This document shows, piece by piece, positions 13,701-25,676 of a DNA stretch of 64,000 nt. Each line of letters begins with the position of its first letter. The stretch's first letter is position 1. Origin of the DNA: Eopsaltria australis (Eukaryota > Chordata > Aves > Passeriformes > Petroicidae); the NCBI GenBank assembly GCA_034509425.1, contig JAVTVJ010000349.1:1054001-1118000 (forward strand). Direction: 5' to 3'. The notes beneath the pieces were generated by a model. It was given only the letters and a program-made list of their open reading frames with translations, searched no databases and was not told the origin of the DNA. The translations under genes and the position numbers were made by a program.

Positions 13701-16700
13701 ATTTACAGTTGGTTTGTGTTTCATCTTCTTGAATGATATTTGCCTTTTTATTCATTTCAGCAGCAGAAGGAATTGCCAATAATCTTACACAGTTTTCTCG
13801 CTTGCCTTTCAAACCCCCATCTCATCTCAGTCCAGGCAGCCTTATTCTTAAGGGGTATTTAAAAACTTCTGTCATGCTGGTTAGTCTGGCTAGGTTTCTT
13901 TCACAGGCAAACAGGTTGGTTTAGATGTTCATTCAATGCAGGAGTTGAATTCTGGAGACAGGTTTACTCCTTCATTTGCTGCATGCAGCTTAATTGAATC
14001 TGGAACATGAAAAGGAAGCTAAAGGAAATTCCAGGAAAAATTGATTCCCTTCATCTGGTTCTCTATTTATTAATCTCTACTAACATTCCCTATATTGTCT
14101 TCACTGAGAATCTTTGTCAAATAAGCCAAATTCTCTTTGTGTTAACTAAGGTCACCTTCTTTTCACATAAAACATGACATTTCTTCCCACAGCTTTTTTC
14201 TTCCTCATCTCTTTTGAATAAGCAGCATTCACTCACATCTTATGTTTTTCTTAGTTGCATAGAGGGCTACCCTGGAACTCATTATTGTTTTGGTCTTCGT
14301 GGTTCTCTTGCTTTTTTGTTCTGTCATCCATCCAAACAGTAGTTACTGCTTCTTAGCTATTTCATAATTCTCTTGCTCGTTTCTCACTACTTGGAGAGGT
14401 CAGAAATCTCCATATTAACACCTTGTCAGGGGAATACCTGAGTACTGCTGTAGTCCACGCCATGACTGTTCCATGCATGTGAAATCTTCTGCAGTGGTTT
14501 GGTATTAAACCCCTTCTCTGGCCACAAAGGGCATCAGAGACTTGAGAAGCTATTTCACCAAAGCCAAATTTTTCCACATTAAAATAACAATTTGCAGAAG
14601 TCAGAACTTTAATGAGAAAAAGCTAAGGATTATGAAGTGTTCTACATAAATATGAGCCAGTGACAACATAAATACACCCAAATAAAAATAAAATTCTAAG
14701 CAATAGATTTAGCCAAAACTCTCATTCAAATTAATGAGAAAAATTGAAAATTAAGATGGAAAATAGAAAACTAAAACACTTTCCTTCAATAGTATTTCTT
14801 TTATCATTGGCTTCCTCCGTGTCAAATAATGTTATATCTGCCCACTCCATCTCCTTGTAGATATTGCTGTGGAGCCTGTAGGCTGCCCGTAGAAATAGAT
14901 ACCAGAGCTCTGCAAACCCCTTGAGTGCCCTGGTAATATCCAATCTGTGTTAAAGGCAAACCCCCAGGATTATTACCTGTGTCCAGATGTAAGATTCTGC
15001 AGCATCTGGACACACATGAGTAACTAAGGGCAATTTCAGGCAGCTGTGACTAGACCATCTGTAGGAGTAAGTGACATGTAGTAGGCTAACAGATAATGCA
15101 GAGCATTGCCACTTTCCTGCAGAAATTTAATGGCAGAATTTGCCTAATACGTACCTTGCTTCAGATAATTATGCAATACCCATTGCTTGGGGCTAATGCA
15201 CAAATATTATGACAAAATGTTAAGGGAAATTTTGCTGAAATTGAAAGCATGAGCCAAAAAAAAAAAAAGAAAAAAAGAAGATTTTGCATACACTATTTCT
15301 TTGGAAGAAGCACTTAGAATGAGAACATTTTAAACTAGCAAAATATGACTCACCTGAACACAGTTGTTAGGGTAAGTCATCCATAAGAAACAATTTGTTC
15401 CAAACTAAAAATGATATTACTATAGATAATCTCAATGATGATCATAAGGCCTGAAATGATATATATGTAAGGATTAAAGGACAGAAGAACAAGACAAAAA
15501 AGTTCTGATAGGAGGAGCTCAAGCATCAAATTATGCATCCTAGGGCAAACCTCTACTGAGGTGACTTAAAATATAAGCACAAAAAATATTCAGAGAGAAA
15601 GATGAAATATCTCTCAATTAAGATGTATTTCTAACTTGCTCTTGGAATGTGATATTTCAGGCTGAAGCTACCAAAATTTGTTCACTGTGAAATTTAACAA
15701 GAGATTGTTCTGCTTCATTACTTCTGAATTTGTTGAAGATCTGATTAGAGGGCACACTTGATAAGGTGGTGCCATAGAGAGGGCATTTTGAGGGTAATCA
15801 TTAAAATCTGCATGCATACCAGCAGCTCAAGGTAGATCACAACAGGAATTCAGTTCACTAAACTACACCAGACACTGCAATAGAATATGTACAAGGGAGG
15901 AATATTCTGAAAATAAGCTGACATTTCAACATAAAAATTTTTGCTGTAAAAGTTGAGAAAGGAATCATGGTTATAAAAGTCACAGCAGTCTGAGATTCAT
16001 TAACTGCTATACCAAATGGCAAATATTAGTGTAGCAAAACAAAAATATTAAAAATGTGATAGTTAAATACTCTTAGAATGGGTGAAAAAGTCGGCAAAGA
16101 TATAAAATTAAGGACTTCAGCATATACTAACAAATAACTCCAGCTTTCAGAGGTGGATCATGAGCTTTCTTAAGGATTATGGATCTTTGCCATGATATGT
16201 GATTCTTATTACAGGATAAGAAAGAAGCTGCACCACTGCTTTTCCCTCCAGTCCCTCCTATCTGCACTCTAAATGGATCCACTGGTGAAAGTCCACATCT
16301 CTGTATCTTGATTGCCTATGTGAGATATTCTTGTATGTTCAGTGCCTCCCCCTTTTACAGCCCACTCATGCTCTACATAGGAATTATATTTAAATTTAAG
16401 CACTGAACTACACAGATGACTTATCTTCCTGAAGGTTTTGAATACTGCAAAAATATGTCCAAAGGAGATGACAAGTGACATAATGAAGAAAAATACGAGT
16501 ATATGATGCTTAATACAACAAGTAGAGAGTTAGCCCAAAGCACTCACATAATTCTCAAACATTTTCAGAATTGATCATTATTTCATATTAGTAGCAGCAA
16601 CCGCTTCTTTTGAGTGGCACTTGAAACTATCAAAACTAGTTAGCTTCAAAAGAGTTTTTTAAAAGTTAAATTTAGATAAAATGAACTTTATGACTCAGTG

Positions 16701-17455
16701 AAATACCCACTAGATTTCTTTCTTATAAAGGACAAACAAACCAAGCCGCTGTTTTGACAGGAGGTATTCAAGTAATAAATGATACATACTGTACTAAACT
16801 TTGAGTATGATGGGCAGAAATAACAGACAGACTTCAAAGGTTTGTATAGAAAAGAAGAATGTCATAGCTCTTGGGAGTAAAAACATAGGAGTAGAAAGTT
16901 AATATAGTGAGCTTTGTGGAGATAGTCTAAAACTGTCAAAGCATGACCCCTTTAAAATAGAGTTGTCAGAACAATTAACTTCAGGGAAAAAAAACAAAGT
17001 CATAATGAGGTGACAGTGAAGGAAAATCAATCCTTTCCTCAGTTCTGAAACAGGATACATTATTTTATCTAGTGAAAAGTCTCATAGGAACATATTTATA
17101 ATACGTGTAACATATAAAAACACTCTGAGAAGATTCTTTAAGCTGAACAGGTACATAGTTTGGAAAGACACAGAAGATGAAGGAAGGATGTCACTTGATT
17201 GCTCCAATAAATTTGGGTCTGGAACATCATCAGTTGTTCTTCATTAAGTACACTTTTTTGTCTTACAGCTATAAAAAACATTTCTAGCAGAAATCCAAAT
17301 GATCTAGAGATTGCCTGAGTTTCTTTTGCCAAAATTAATTGCTCAAAATAAGACAATTGCACATTATTTTAACTTACTTTGGATTTGACATATTTTAATA
17401 AATCCATCTTATTCCCCTAACTCTGGATCTGTCTACAAGTTGCAATGTACTTGAA
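7706..17455 (+). other. Long unique intron stretch
   Basis: About 9.7 kb of AT-rich intron. It contains A-rich runs (near 10260, 12608 and 15256), a T/G-rich low-complexity tract (about 11738-11812), a short imperfect repeat of TAGTATTGTG type (about 11357-11390), a doubled GGAGCAGCTAAA (about 12667-12690) and a doubled TTAAGTATCCCCT (about 13495-13530). Open frames at 14362-14577, 14731-15013 and 16269-16481 show no domains. No transposon, exon or RNA gene is recognised. Confidence 0.5.
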
Positions 17456-17456
17456 T

Positions 17457-17796
17457 TCACAGAATCATAGAATTACAGAATACTTTGGGTTGGAAGGGAC
17501 CTTTAAAGGTCATCTTGTCCAAAGCCCCCTGCATGAGCTGTGACATCTCCATCTCGATCATGTTGCTCAGAGCGCTGTCCAACCTGAACTTGAAAGTTTT
17601 CATGTTTTCAGGGATAAGGCACCACCTCTCTGGGCAACTGTTCATGTGTTTCACCACCCTCAAAATAAAAAACTTCTTCCTTGTATTTAGTGTAAATCTT
17701 CCCTCTTTAAGTTTAAAACCATAGTCCCCCGTCCTACAGCAATGGGCTTCATTAGAAAGTCTGTCCACACCTTTCTTATAAGCCCCTTTCAAGTAC
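17457..17796 (-). mobile_element. CR1 LINE, 5'-truncated 3' end
   Basis: The + strand begins with the CR1 terminal units TCACAGAATCATAGAATTACAGAAT. It continues with TTTGGGTTGGAAGGGACC, a CATCTTGTCCAA segment, TGTTGCTCAGAGC, TGTCCAACCTGAACTTGAA and the CTCTCTGGGCAACTGTTC box, ending near AGCCCCTTTCAAGTACTGG. About 340 bp remain, and the terminus is well preserved. Open frames of 111 (-) and 79 (+) codons overlap it, but they are element-derived and not host genes. Confidence 0.95.
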
Positions 17797-19560
17797 TGGA
17801 TTGAAATAATTTGTATTAGTGAACTGTGATCTGAATGTTCTTCATAATTTTTATTATGATTTCAATCATTAGCAAGTATTTTGTACTGAGCAATAAAAAA
17901 AAAAAAAGAAAGCCAGACCATCCAGCCTGGACAACACAGATAAACAAAATCTGCAAAGCCATGTTGGTATTCCAAATTTTGCTATGTTTCATAGGCCATA
18001 TTTGCAGCTTCACACATTTCTAGAATAAAGTTCTGGGCACAAAAATTTAGTCTTCCTTACAGAAGGAACACTGAATACTGTATAAACTGTTTGCTGAATA
18101 CACTCATGTTTGGACAGTAATTTATTTTGTTAGATATCTCCCTACTGCTGCTAAGGACAAACATGCTGTTTGTACTAAAATCTGATCTATTCAAATATTT
18201 GCTAGCATATTTTCTTTTGCCTCGAAGCCTTCGCCTAAAGTGGAACCACCAAAAAAGGCTGGAGTAGGGTTTTTTTCAGCTGGCAATACTACTGTAATCC
18301 AATTTGTAAAAATGTTAAAAGAAGGCTGCAGATATTGATATATTTTCCCCCTTCAGGCAATTTTTGTGTGTTGCAGGGCTTCTAAGCCACTTATTATTTC
18401 ATTTACACTGGCTTCATGCCACTGGTTTTTGTGAAGGTGCCCTGATACTCTAATATAAAGTGAGCCTATAAAAGCCAGAGAAGTGGAAATGTGGGTGATT
18501 TTTCAGTTATTAGTACCTGGCCTGTGAAAAGAGTCCTCTTCACAGACTTGCCCCCTGTCTAAATTTCACTTAGTAGAGGCATAAAGTACAATTTGTTTTC
18601 CTTTGATAGGGTTTTGAGGGTTTGTGTGTTCCAGTTTGTTGTTTCTTTGGTTTGGTTTGTTTTTGGTTATTTTTTGTGGTTTTGTTTGGTTGGTTTTTGT
18701 AGGTTTTTTTCCCCAACTGAAGAGTCCTGTACATTTTTCATTTCCAAACAACTCACAAGTGGGAGCATGAATATAATCTATGGTGTTATGGGTTTTCTAT
18801 AATGGATTTGTAAAACAAAGTTTCAAATAAAATTCATCCTCATTTATTATGAAGTTGAAACAATGGTTTGTTGATGCAACGTTGTTTCCAGCCTGATGTG
18901 GATCTCTCTCTAAAGCCTTCTGATGTAGGAAATGCAAACTAGCTTCAGTAGTGAAGTTATGTAAAATAACAGATACCTATATACACTCTTGTGGATTAAT
19001 AGGACATACTTTCCAAAAAGATGACTGATGTGGCATCCATATGGGAGAATAAACAGACATAACTCATATAATGAAGCTCAAAATGACTAGTGCAGATGTT
19101 TTCTAAGAACATATCTTAAACTGTTCAACAAGGCATGAGTGACAAAATCCCTGAAACATCTTTGCTTTCCTGACTCAATTTCTGGCTGTGTAGTCAGGTA
19201 ACCTGGAATATACGACTTTACTTAAAAGTTTCAGCTGCTTTTTCTCAAGCACAAAAAGCCATTAGCTTTATAGTAAGTGAAATAACTTACTACTTTTAAA
19301 GGTAAAACACTAGTTTTTCTCCTCTGGCAGTAATGGTTTGTGGTATCACTTTGATTTTTGGCACTCTACAGAATTGCTCTGTTTTTGTCCAGTTTTATCA
19401 AGTATTATCTGATGTTTTCCTTCCATGTCATTTAGCCCAGAGACATATGAAACCATTTCTGCAGCTGCATTTTGTGTACAGTAGATAGAAATAGGAAGAA
19501 AATACCTGGCATAATGATAAGGTGTGCCAAGAAAAGAAGGCACTTCCGCATGGCCATAGA
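17797..19560 (+). other. Unique intron with T/G-rich tract
   Basis: AT-rich intron. Features are an A run near 17887 and a T/G-rich low-complexity tract at about 18600-18710 (alternating TTTGG, TTGTTT and GGTTTT) that produces biased open frames on both strands. No exon, RNA gene or transposon is recognised. Confidence 0.5.
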
Positions 19561-20125
19561 GCAGTGCTGTGGCCCACTGATTCATTTATTCATCTGCCAC
19601 TGGTCTTAGTGACTGCTGGGCACTTGAGACACGAACTGGCTGTTTTCCTGTGCTGCTGCCTGTGATTGTGGGGACATGCTGTGATTTCCCATTAGGCAAG
19701 TCCTTCTCCACATGAGTAACAATCCCACTAGGCCCATCCACCAGCAGCCAGTGCTCTGGGAATTGTTCTCTCCCCACGTGGTCCCACCAGGCTGGAGCCA
19801 TTGGAGCCTGCTGGCAGCCTCACCTTTGCCAGCAGCTGCACCACCTGGAAGGCCCTGGCCCCACCTCCCATGACTGGGAGCTGCCACCTCTTCAGTTCCC
19901 CTCCCGGCTGTGTGCTTGTCTGGTATTGACCAGGTCATGCCATGTGTTCCTGCTCCCTCAGGGACTCATGGAACTGCGGTCACAGGCTGCTGTGCACCAT
20001 CACGGCTTACCACAGCACACGTGGACCTTTGCTGCCATGGCTCTTTGGTGGCACCTGGGGAAACCAGCTGCTTTTCCTCAAGGCCAAATACATCAAAAGC
20101 ATTCAGCTTGTAGCTAATTTCTGCT
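19561..20125. repeat. GC-rich block, unidentified
   Basis: About 560 bp of markedly GC-richer, CAG/CTG- and CCACC-rich sequence between AT-rich flanks. It carries open frames of 110 and 71 codons on the - strand and 63-70 codons on the + strand. None gives a recognisable protein; I compared them mentally with ERV integrase and CR1 ORF2 without a match. A retro-derived origin is likely from composition and sharp edges, but the family is unknown. Confidence 0.3.
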
Positions 20126-20799
20126 TATTGAATGAACTTAGTGAGTTTGGATAATAAGGAACTATCCTCTACCGAAAAAATATTAATAATTCCTGCAATT
20201 TATTCTTAGTTAAGTTTGAACAATTTTCTCTCTTTATCTTCCCTTTTTCTGTGACTTAAAGAAAAAAGTTGAGGCCAGGGGCAGTGGGACTAAATATAAA
20301 TTAAATATATATTTATCTTCTGTGATATAAAATCAATTATAAGTTATGGATCTTGTGCAAATCTTAGCTTCTTCTGCTACCTTTATGTATAACTTGCTGT
20401 CTCAGGTTTTAAATCTTCACTTCCTTTAGGCAACAGAATGGATATAAATTATTAAGATAAGGCTTCTGTGATTCCACATGTGGCAGGTAAAAGCCTGGTT
20501 TTTCTGGAATGGATGTGCTGATCTTTTGGCTTTAAGTACCATTTGGTGTCTTACCCTGTGGGTAACTCTTCTTGCTGCTGACAGCAAGTGGCTTTGTAAA
20601 AGGCCATGTTATGGATATGTGTCCTGTAAATTTGTTGTCATAGCACTGCCACTGTTTTCTGTGGAATAATTGGAGGTACCACGTTCTTGTAAATAACTGC
20701 TGTTACTTCTCTTCTGCCCAGATATTCAGGTAGTTTAAACTGATTCTAAGTACTAATTAGTAAGACAACATATTAATTATTTGACATTTTAATTCATAA
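20126..20799 (+). other. Unique intron sequence
   Basis: AT-rich intron between two GC-rich repeat blocks. Nothing is recognised beyond a 63-codon open frame without a domain. Confidence 0.45.
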
Positions 20800-21546
20800 A
20801 TTGAGGTGCACTGAAGTGTTTTCTACTTGTATCATCCAGGCTGTACAGGGTGTGAGTGCCCAGGCTCCCAGCGAGGGCTGCGGGGGCTCTGTGAGGGGAG
20901 GCAGGGCTGCCCCAGCCGGACACAGCCGGTCCCATTTGGATCCAGCTGGTTCCAGCCGGACACAGCCGGTTCCAGCTGGACGCAGCCGGTTCCAGCTGGA
21001 TCCAACTGCCCACCACAGGGCAAGGCTGAGCCCATGGCTGGGCGGGGAAACACATGTAAGAAAGGAGAGAAAACACCACACAGAAAAAGAGGGGAAAAAC
21101 AAGTGAGAGAAACAGCTATGAGACCTCCAAGGTGAGAGAAGGATGGGGAGGAGGTGCCACAGGAGCAGAGACTCTTCTGTCACCCATGGAAGAGGACTGA
21201 AGAAACCACAGCCTGTGGAAAGCCCACGCTGGAGCAAGGTAAAAGTGTGAGGTGGCAGAAGCTGCAAAGCAGCTGTGGATGAGCCCCAGCCCCCATTCCC
21301 TGCACTGCCTAAGGGAAGAGATGGAGAAGTTGGGAAGGAATTAAGTTGAGCCTGGGGAGAAAGGGTTTTGATAAATCTATCTTTGTTTCTCAGAGTCCAA
21401 ACATATTTTAATTGGTCAAATTTTCCCCAGGTCAAATCCATTTGGCTTATGATAATAATTAGTAATTTATCTCCTTGTTTGTATCCTGACCCAAGAATAT
21501 TTCCGACTTATTTTCTCCTCCCATCCTGTTGATGAGGGTTAATGAG
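20800..21546 (+). mobile_element. Degenerate avian ERV LTR, sense orientation, 3'-truncated
   Basis: Read on the + strand this matches my memory of a common avian LTR. It has a GAGCC-GG/CAGCCGG-rich 5' part, repeated GCCCGTGGA/CCACGCTGGAGCA phrases (here GCCTGTGGAAAGCCCACGC), AGCCCCCATTCCC, then GTTGAGCC, a T-rich polyadenylation zone and ATCCTGACCC...TTTTCTCCTCCC near the 3' end. The start is approximate. The copy stops at about GAGGGTTAATGAG, before the expected GTCAAACCACAACA terminus, exactly where the next LTR starts in the opposite orientation. Confidence 0.6.
20913..21002 (+). repeat. 10-bp tandem repeat, 9 units
   Basis: Nine consecutive 10-bp units of the form CAGCYGGNNC or CAGCYGGACA, all in register: cagccggaca, cagccggtcc, catttggatc, cagctggttc, cagccggaca, cagccggttc, cagctggacg, cagccggttc, cagctggatc. 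It lies in the GC-rich 5' part of the LTR and appears to be an expansion of the LTR's own CCAGCCGG sequence. It makes the open frames here encode repetitive Pro/Ala/Gly/Trp peptides, which are artefacts. Confidence 0.9.
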
Positions 21547-22655
21547 TGTTGTGGTTTGACACTGGCCAAACTCCAGGCACCAACCAAGTCGTTCGCTTAC
21601 CCTCTCCTGCTACAGCTGGGCACAGGAGAGGGAAAACATTAATGAAGTGCTCATGAGTTGAGATAAGGATTGGGAAAAAAACACAGTCTAAGGGCAAGAC
21701 AGGTTCAAATTTAAAGGTAGAAAGTAAATTTATTATTAACAGAGTCAGAGTGGGATAATGAGAAGTAAAATAAGCCTTTAAAACACCTTTCCTCCCCCCA
21801 GGCCCTCCCTCCTTCCCACCGACAGCACAGGGACACAGGGCATGGGGGTTTTGCTCAGGTCGTCGCTCGAGATCTTCTGCTCACACAGGGAGAGGAGTCC
21901 TTATTCTGTTATGCTGTCAGGTCCCTCTCACAGGCAAACAGTCATCCCAAAACTGTTGTGGCATGGATCACTCGTCCACAGGGTGTAGTCTTTTAAGGAT
22001 AGGCTGCTCTAGTTTGGAAGCAAGGGCTCTATCTCTGGAAGCAGGGGGCCTCCCTCTCTATTCAGGTCTCCCAGTAGACCACAGCTTTCTCTGGCATCCT
22101 CCTGCTCTGGCTCGAGCACTTTTCCTACACGCTATGAGTGGATCTCCGCATCCCCTGTGAACTTCATCCATTACCAGGGGACAATTTGTTTTACCGTAGT
22201 CCTCACCACACCTTGAAGAAGAATCTTTGCTCCGATGCTTGAAGCACCTTCTCCCTCTCCTTTTTTTCCAACTCAGTTGTTGTTATCTTTCATGTCTTCA
22301 CTTCCTCCTCTCTTCTGGGGGGGAATGGGGGGGGGGTGGGTGGGGAGGACGGGGGGAACAGGGCTCAGTCTTAACAGAGAAAGAGAGCAGGGGACCTGCC
22401 TCTCTGGCAGCAACAGGACAAAAAAGGGCCTTTTCCCACATATCCCTTGTTTATATATGGCTTTTGGCTGAAGGCAGAACCACTTTTAATTGGTTCGCAT
22501 ACCTATCAATACTCAAAACTAGCTGGTTACTGGTTCTGTCTCCCAGGAAATAAGCAGTACTACTTTCTGCAGCATAGGTCACCTCCAAGACTGATTTTTC
22601 TTGCTTTGTTTCTTATAAAAAAAAAACAACCTGAGACAAAGGTGAACCCAGGACA
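21547..22655 (-). mobile_element. Avian ERV LTR, antisense orientation
   Basis: Begins TGTTGTGGTTTGACACTGGCC, the reverse complement of the CAGTGTCAAACCACAACA terminus of a common avian LTR. It continues with TTGAGATAAGGA, a TTTATTATTAAC polyadenylation zone (AATAAA on the - strand) and TAATGAGAAGTAAAATAA. Next come CTTTCCTCCCCCC, TTGCTCAGGTCGTCGC and repeated TCC(A/T)C(A/G)GG-type phrases, then a U3 with ACCACTTTTAATTGG and AGCTGGTTACTGG. The distal end is blurred; ACCCAGGACA at 22655 is my best guess. A G-run at 22317-22337 lies inside. I could not find a clear target duplication. Confidence 0.7.
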
Positions 22656-24140
22656 GAGTTTCCAGTTCAGGTAAATATGAGATATAACCTAAATATGACA
22701 TACTACCTTTTGAACATTTTTCCTGTTTTGCACTTAATATTCGGCTTCTGCGAGGTACTGAGGTTTTTCTGGAGGACTCCAAAAGATGGCTTAAAGCTTT
22801 AGTTCCCTTATCTTGCCTTGTTTTCAGAGGTGAATTTTATCAGCATGACCTTTTAGGTAGTACCTGCAAATAGCTTTGTGTTTTCATGTGCTAACAAGAA
22901 TGTAATAGAATAAGCATATAGATTTTCTCTACATTAAATGACAATTTCAAGGTAGGTAAAAGCTGAGAAGATATGACCCTGATAGCAGATGGCCCTTTGG
23001 TGTTTCTTTTGGCAGTTAATGCCCTATATCACTTTAAGGTAAAATGGTAGAAAGGTTAGGTGGTTTCCTTGTATGGATTTTGAGTGAGGAGGGGAAAAAA
23101 ATAAATCTGATTCTGTAATTTACTCCTGGATTGCCCAAAATTGCTTGTAGGGTACTTCATTGAAACTTACTTTACCTCAATATTAATAACACTGATCCTT
23201 TTGGCTAATAGTTTTTCAGGAGACATCTGATAGCTAATTTTAGGAAAGAACATTTTGTGTTAGTCAAATAAACTCTATTTGCCTCTTCTGAGCGTGCTAG
23301 TGTATATATCAGACACAATTCTAAACATTTTTAAAAGATTTGATTCAACTACTACTACTGAATCATTATTACTAATAATTTATCTACTTCATAGATTTCA
23401 TGGGCCTGATTTGAAAAAAAGGAAACCATCCTCATGGATGTGGGGTCCTCCCTTCTTCTATGGATTTTTTTGTCTCTTAAATTTCTGAAGAAAATTCATT
23501 AAACCTTGAAAAAATGTTGTTCCATGTGCCAATCTGAACACATCAGTGGAGTACAACCAGCCATAGGGATAAATAAACAAGCTAATAAAATGTTGAAAAT
23601 ATTTCTATTTTATCTTTGCAACTGCTCATTGGATTTTGGCAGTTGTAAAATCAGTATATACTCTTGTTAAAGCAGTATGATCATACGATGATTTGTGCTG
23701 GAAAGCTGTTTCTGGTGGAGCCACTTTGGAAAGCTTAATTTGCTTCATTTGACCATTTTGACCAAGAATGCGATGCAAAATATTTGTTAAAATTCTAGTG
23801 ATTCTGGGAACAAGGATATAGTTGTCCTTGTTGGAGGGGAGAGGAGCAATACCTTTTTGTGTCAAGGTTGTGTTTATAACACCTGCAAAGATAAGTTCAT
23901 ATTTAACCATGCTTGAAGGCTTATCCATTTCTGTGTGAACAGCTGGCACTTAGTAAAAATTCATAACTACACCTACATCAGCAAAGTTACAATCCCTAAT
24001 TAACTTATGCAAAAACCTAAAACTTTTTAGGCAGATCCCATTGTACTTCTGTATTTCCTTGGAAAATGCAGAGTGTGCTTGTTTTACTATGGCAGCTGCT
24101 TGTGATAGGGACTGTGCCTATGCCTTCCTTATTGGCCATG
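22656..24140 (+). other. Unique intron sequence
   Basis: AT-rich intron. A 107-codon open frame on the - strand at 23626-23949 has no recognisable domain. No transposon or RNA gene is seen. Confidence 0.45.
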
Positions 24141-24425
24141 GAGTCATTGAATAATTTGGGTTAGGAGGGATTGTGGTTATTGGTTTTTACGACCTGCTGA
24201 CATTGGGCTAGGTCAATCATGCTCTTCAGGGCATTACTTAGTTTCCAGCATTACCAGGGATGAAGATATCAGATCCCCTCTGGGCACCAGTTCAAATACA
24301 TCCCCACCATCATGGTGGTGAGTTTTTTGACTATGAAGCTGTGTTTTTCATGTTGCACCTTACCCATTGCTTGCCACCTTCTCAGCACTTTGAAAAAGAC
24401 CTGTCTTTTTCTATATTACTCAACA
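24141..24425 (-). mobile_element. Old, highly diverged CR1 3' end
   Basis: GAGTCATTGAATAATTTGGGTTAGGAGGGA matches the CR1 3'-end pattern GAGTCATC..ATTTAGGTTGGAAGGGA in reverse complement. Weak matches follow to the CTCAGGGC, CCAGGGATG.AGA.TC and CACC.TCATGGTG.AG..TTTTT boxes, then CCATTGCTTG and GAAAAAGACC. Divergence is high and small indels are frequent, so this is one of the older CR1 copies here. Confidence 0.7.
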
Positions 24426-25660
24426 GGTAACTGAAGACAGCAGTAAGCTTCACTCTTTAAATTAATGCCTGTCATGTTTTAAGGACTTAAGAAATCTATT
24501 CCATCTTCTCCTACATCATTTTCTACAGACCCCTAACCATATTTCCAACCCCCCCGCCCCCCACACGCCTTGTCACACGGTTTCATACCAGGAAGTCCAA
24601 AAATGCGCCCTTACAAGTAGAGAGCAGATTTCTCAGTGGAGGCAGCTGGGCCTATTGCTATGCTACTGGAAAAAAAGCCCTCTGTATTTATAGATGTTAT
24701 CACTAGATCTGATCTGTGAAATTACAATGGGGTATGAAATATGCGGTGGTTTTTCCCCTCCTCCTTTTGTTTTGGTTTCCCCCCCCACCTTCTCCAAACA
24801 GAGTCTGAACTCAGTACTGGTGCACCACTGTGTTTTCTGTTACAAGTTCTCTTACTTTTGTTCAGACAAGCCAAATATATACCGTCTGTGGTTTCAGAGT
24901 ATTTTAGTGTGTGTATTTTGTGCTGATTAATGCTGCTGAAAGTTAAGGAAGTAGCAATATTTTAAGCTTAAAGCATTGCCATATGCTCAGTATGAAGTAA
25001 TGCAAGTTTATCAAATGACAATTTTATTAGCGCAGGGACTTGAAATGATTCTGCTTTCTTAGCACACACACTTGTCTGTCTAAACAGTTCCCTTTCTGGT
25101 TGCTGTAAAAGCCTACATGTTAATTGCCAAAATACATTTCCACAATAAAACAGCATGTGAAGGTGTGTGATTTTTTTCTGTATGATGAAGTGAATGCGCA
25201 AAATACATTATTATTCATGACCGAAAACCAACTAGGAAAAATGTTAGTGCAGGGGTGTGTGGTGTTTGGAAAATGACTTAGTGGGTTAAGACTGGAATTC
25301 TGGAAATGTCTGAAGAATAACATGCTAGATTTTCATATGCTGCGTAGTTTTTGTTTGCACTCAACTTTGTGGCACTTGATCTTGCTGAATTTATTAGAAT
25401 ACTGTGAAAATATGCTTTCAGATATACTTCAGGTAACAAGGCTACCACAGAGGCACCTAGGTAGCCTGATGAATTTTTCTATTAAACAATTTTCTGTAAA
25501 CATTTTTTTGATTAGTGCAATATAAGGACCTTGATAAAATACATTTCCTGTTGACATACTTGAAGTTTCCTCGTATATTTGCCTTTTCCGATAGTTACAA
25601 CCCACCCCAGAAGATGAGGATAACCCAGTTCCTTATTAATAGAAACCTTGGGGGAGGTTG
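24426..25660 (+). other. Unique intron sequence
   Basis: AT-rich intron with C-rich runs near 24550 and 24780. No exon or transposon is recognised. Confidence 0.45.
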
Positions 25661-25676
25661 GAGAAGCAAAACAGAA

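Noticed and set aside
17457..17792. 111-codon - strand open frame
   Set aside because: Lies entirely in a CR1 3' end; it is relic ORF2 tail with the surrounding UTR.
20913..21002. Regularly repeated units resembling a CRISPR array
   Set aside because: Units are directly tandem with no spacers, and the setting is a vertebrate intron; it is a minisatellite in an LTR.
20794..21441. 215-codon open frame on the - strand
   Set aside because: It spans the 10-bp repeat array and LTR sequence; the peptide is repetitive and Pro/Ser/Trp-rich because of the repeat, so it is not a gene.
21542..22681. ATGAG on both sides of the antisense LTR as a target duplication
   Set aside because: The right copy would put the element end at GTAAAT and not at a CA terminus; not convincing.
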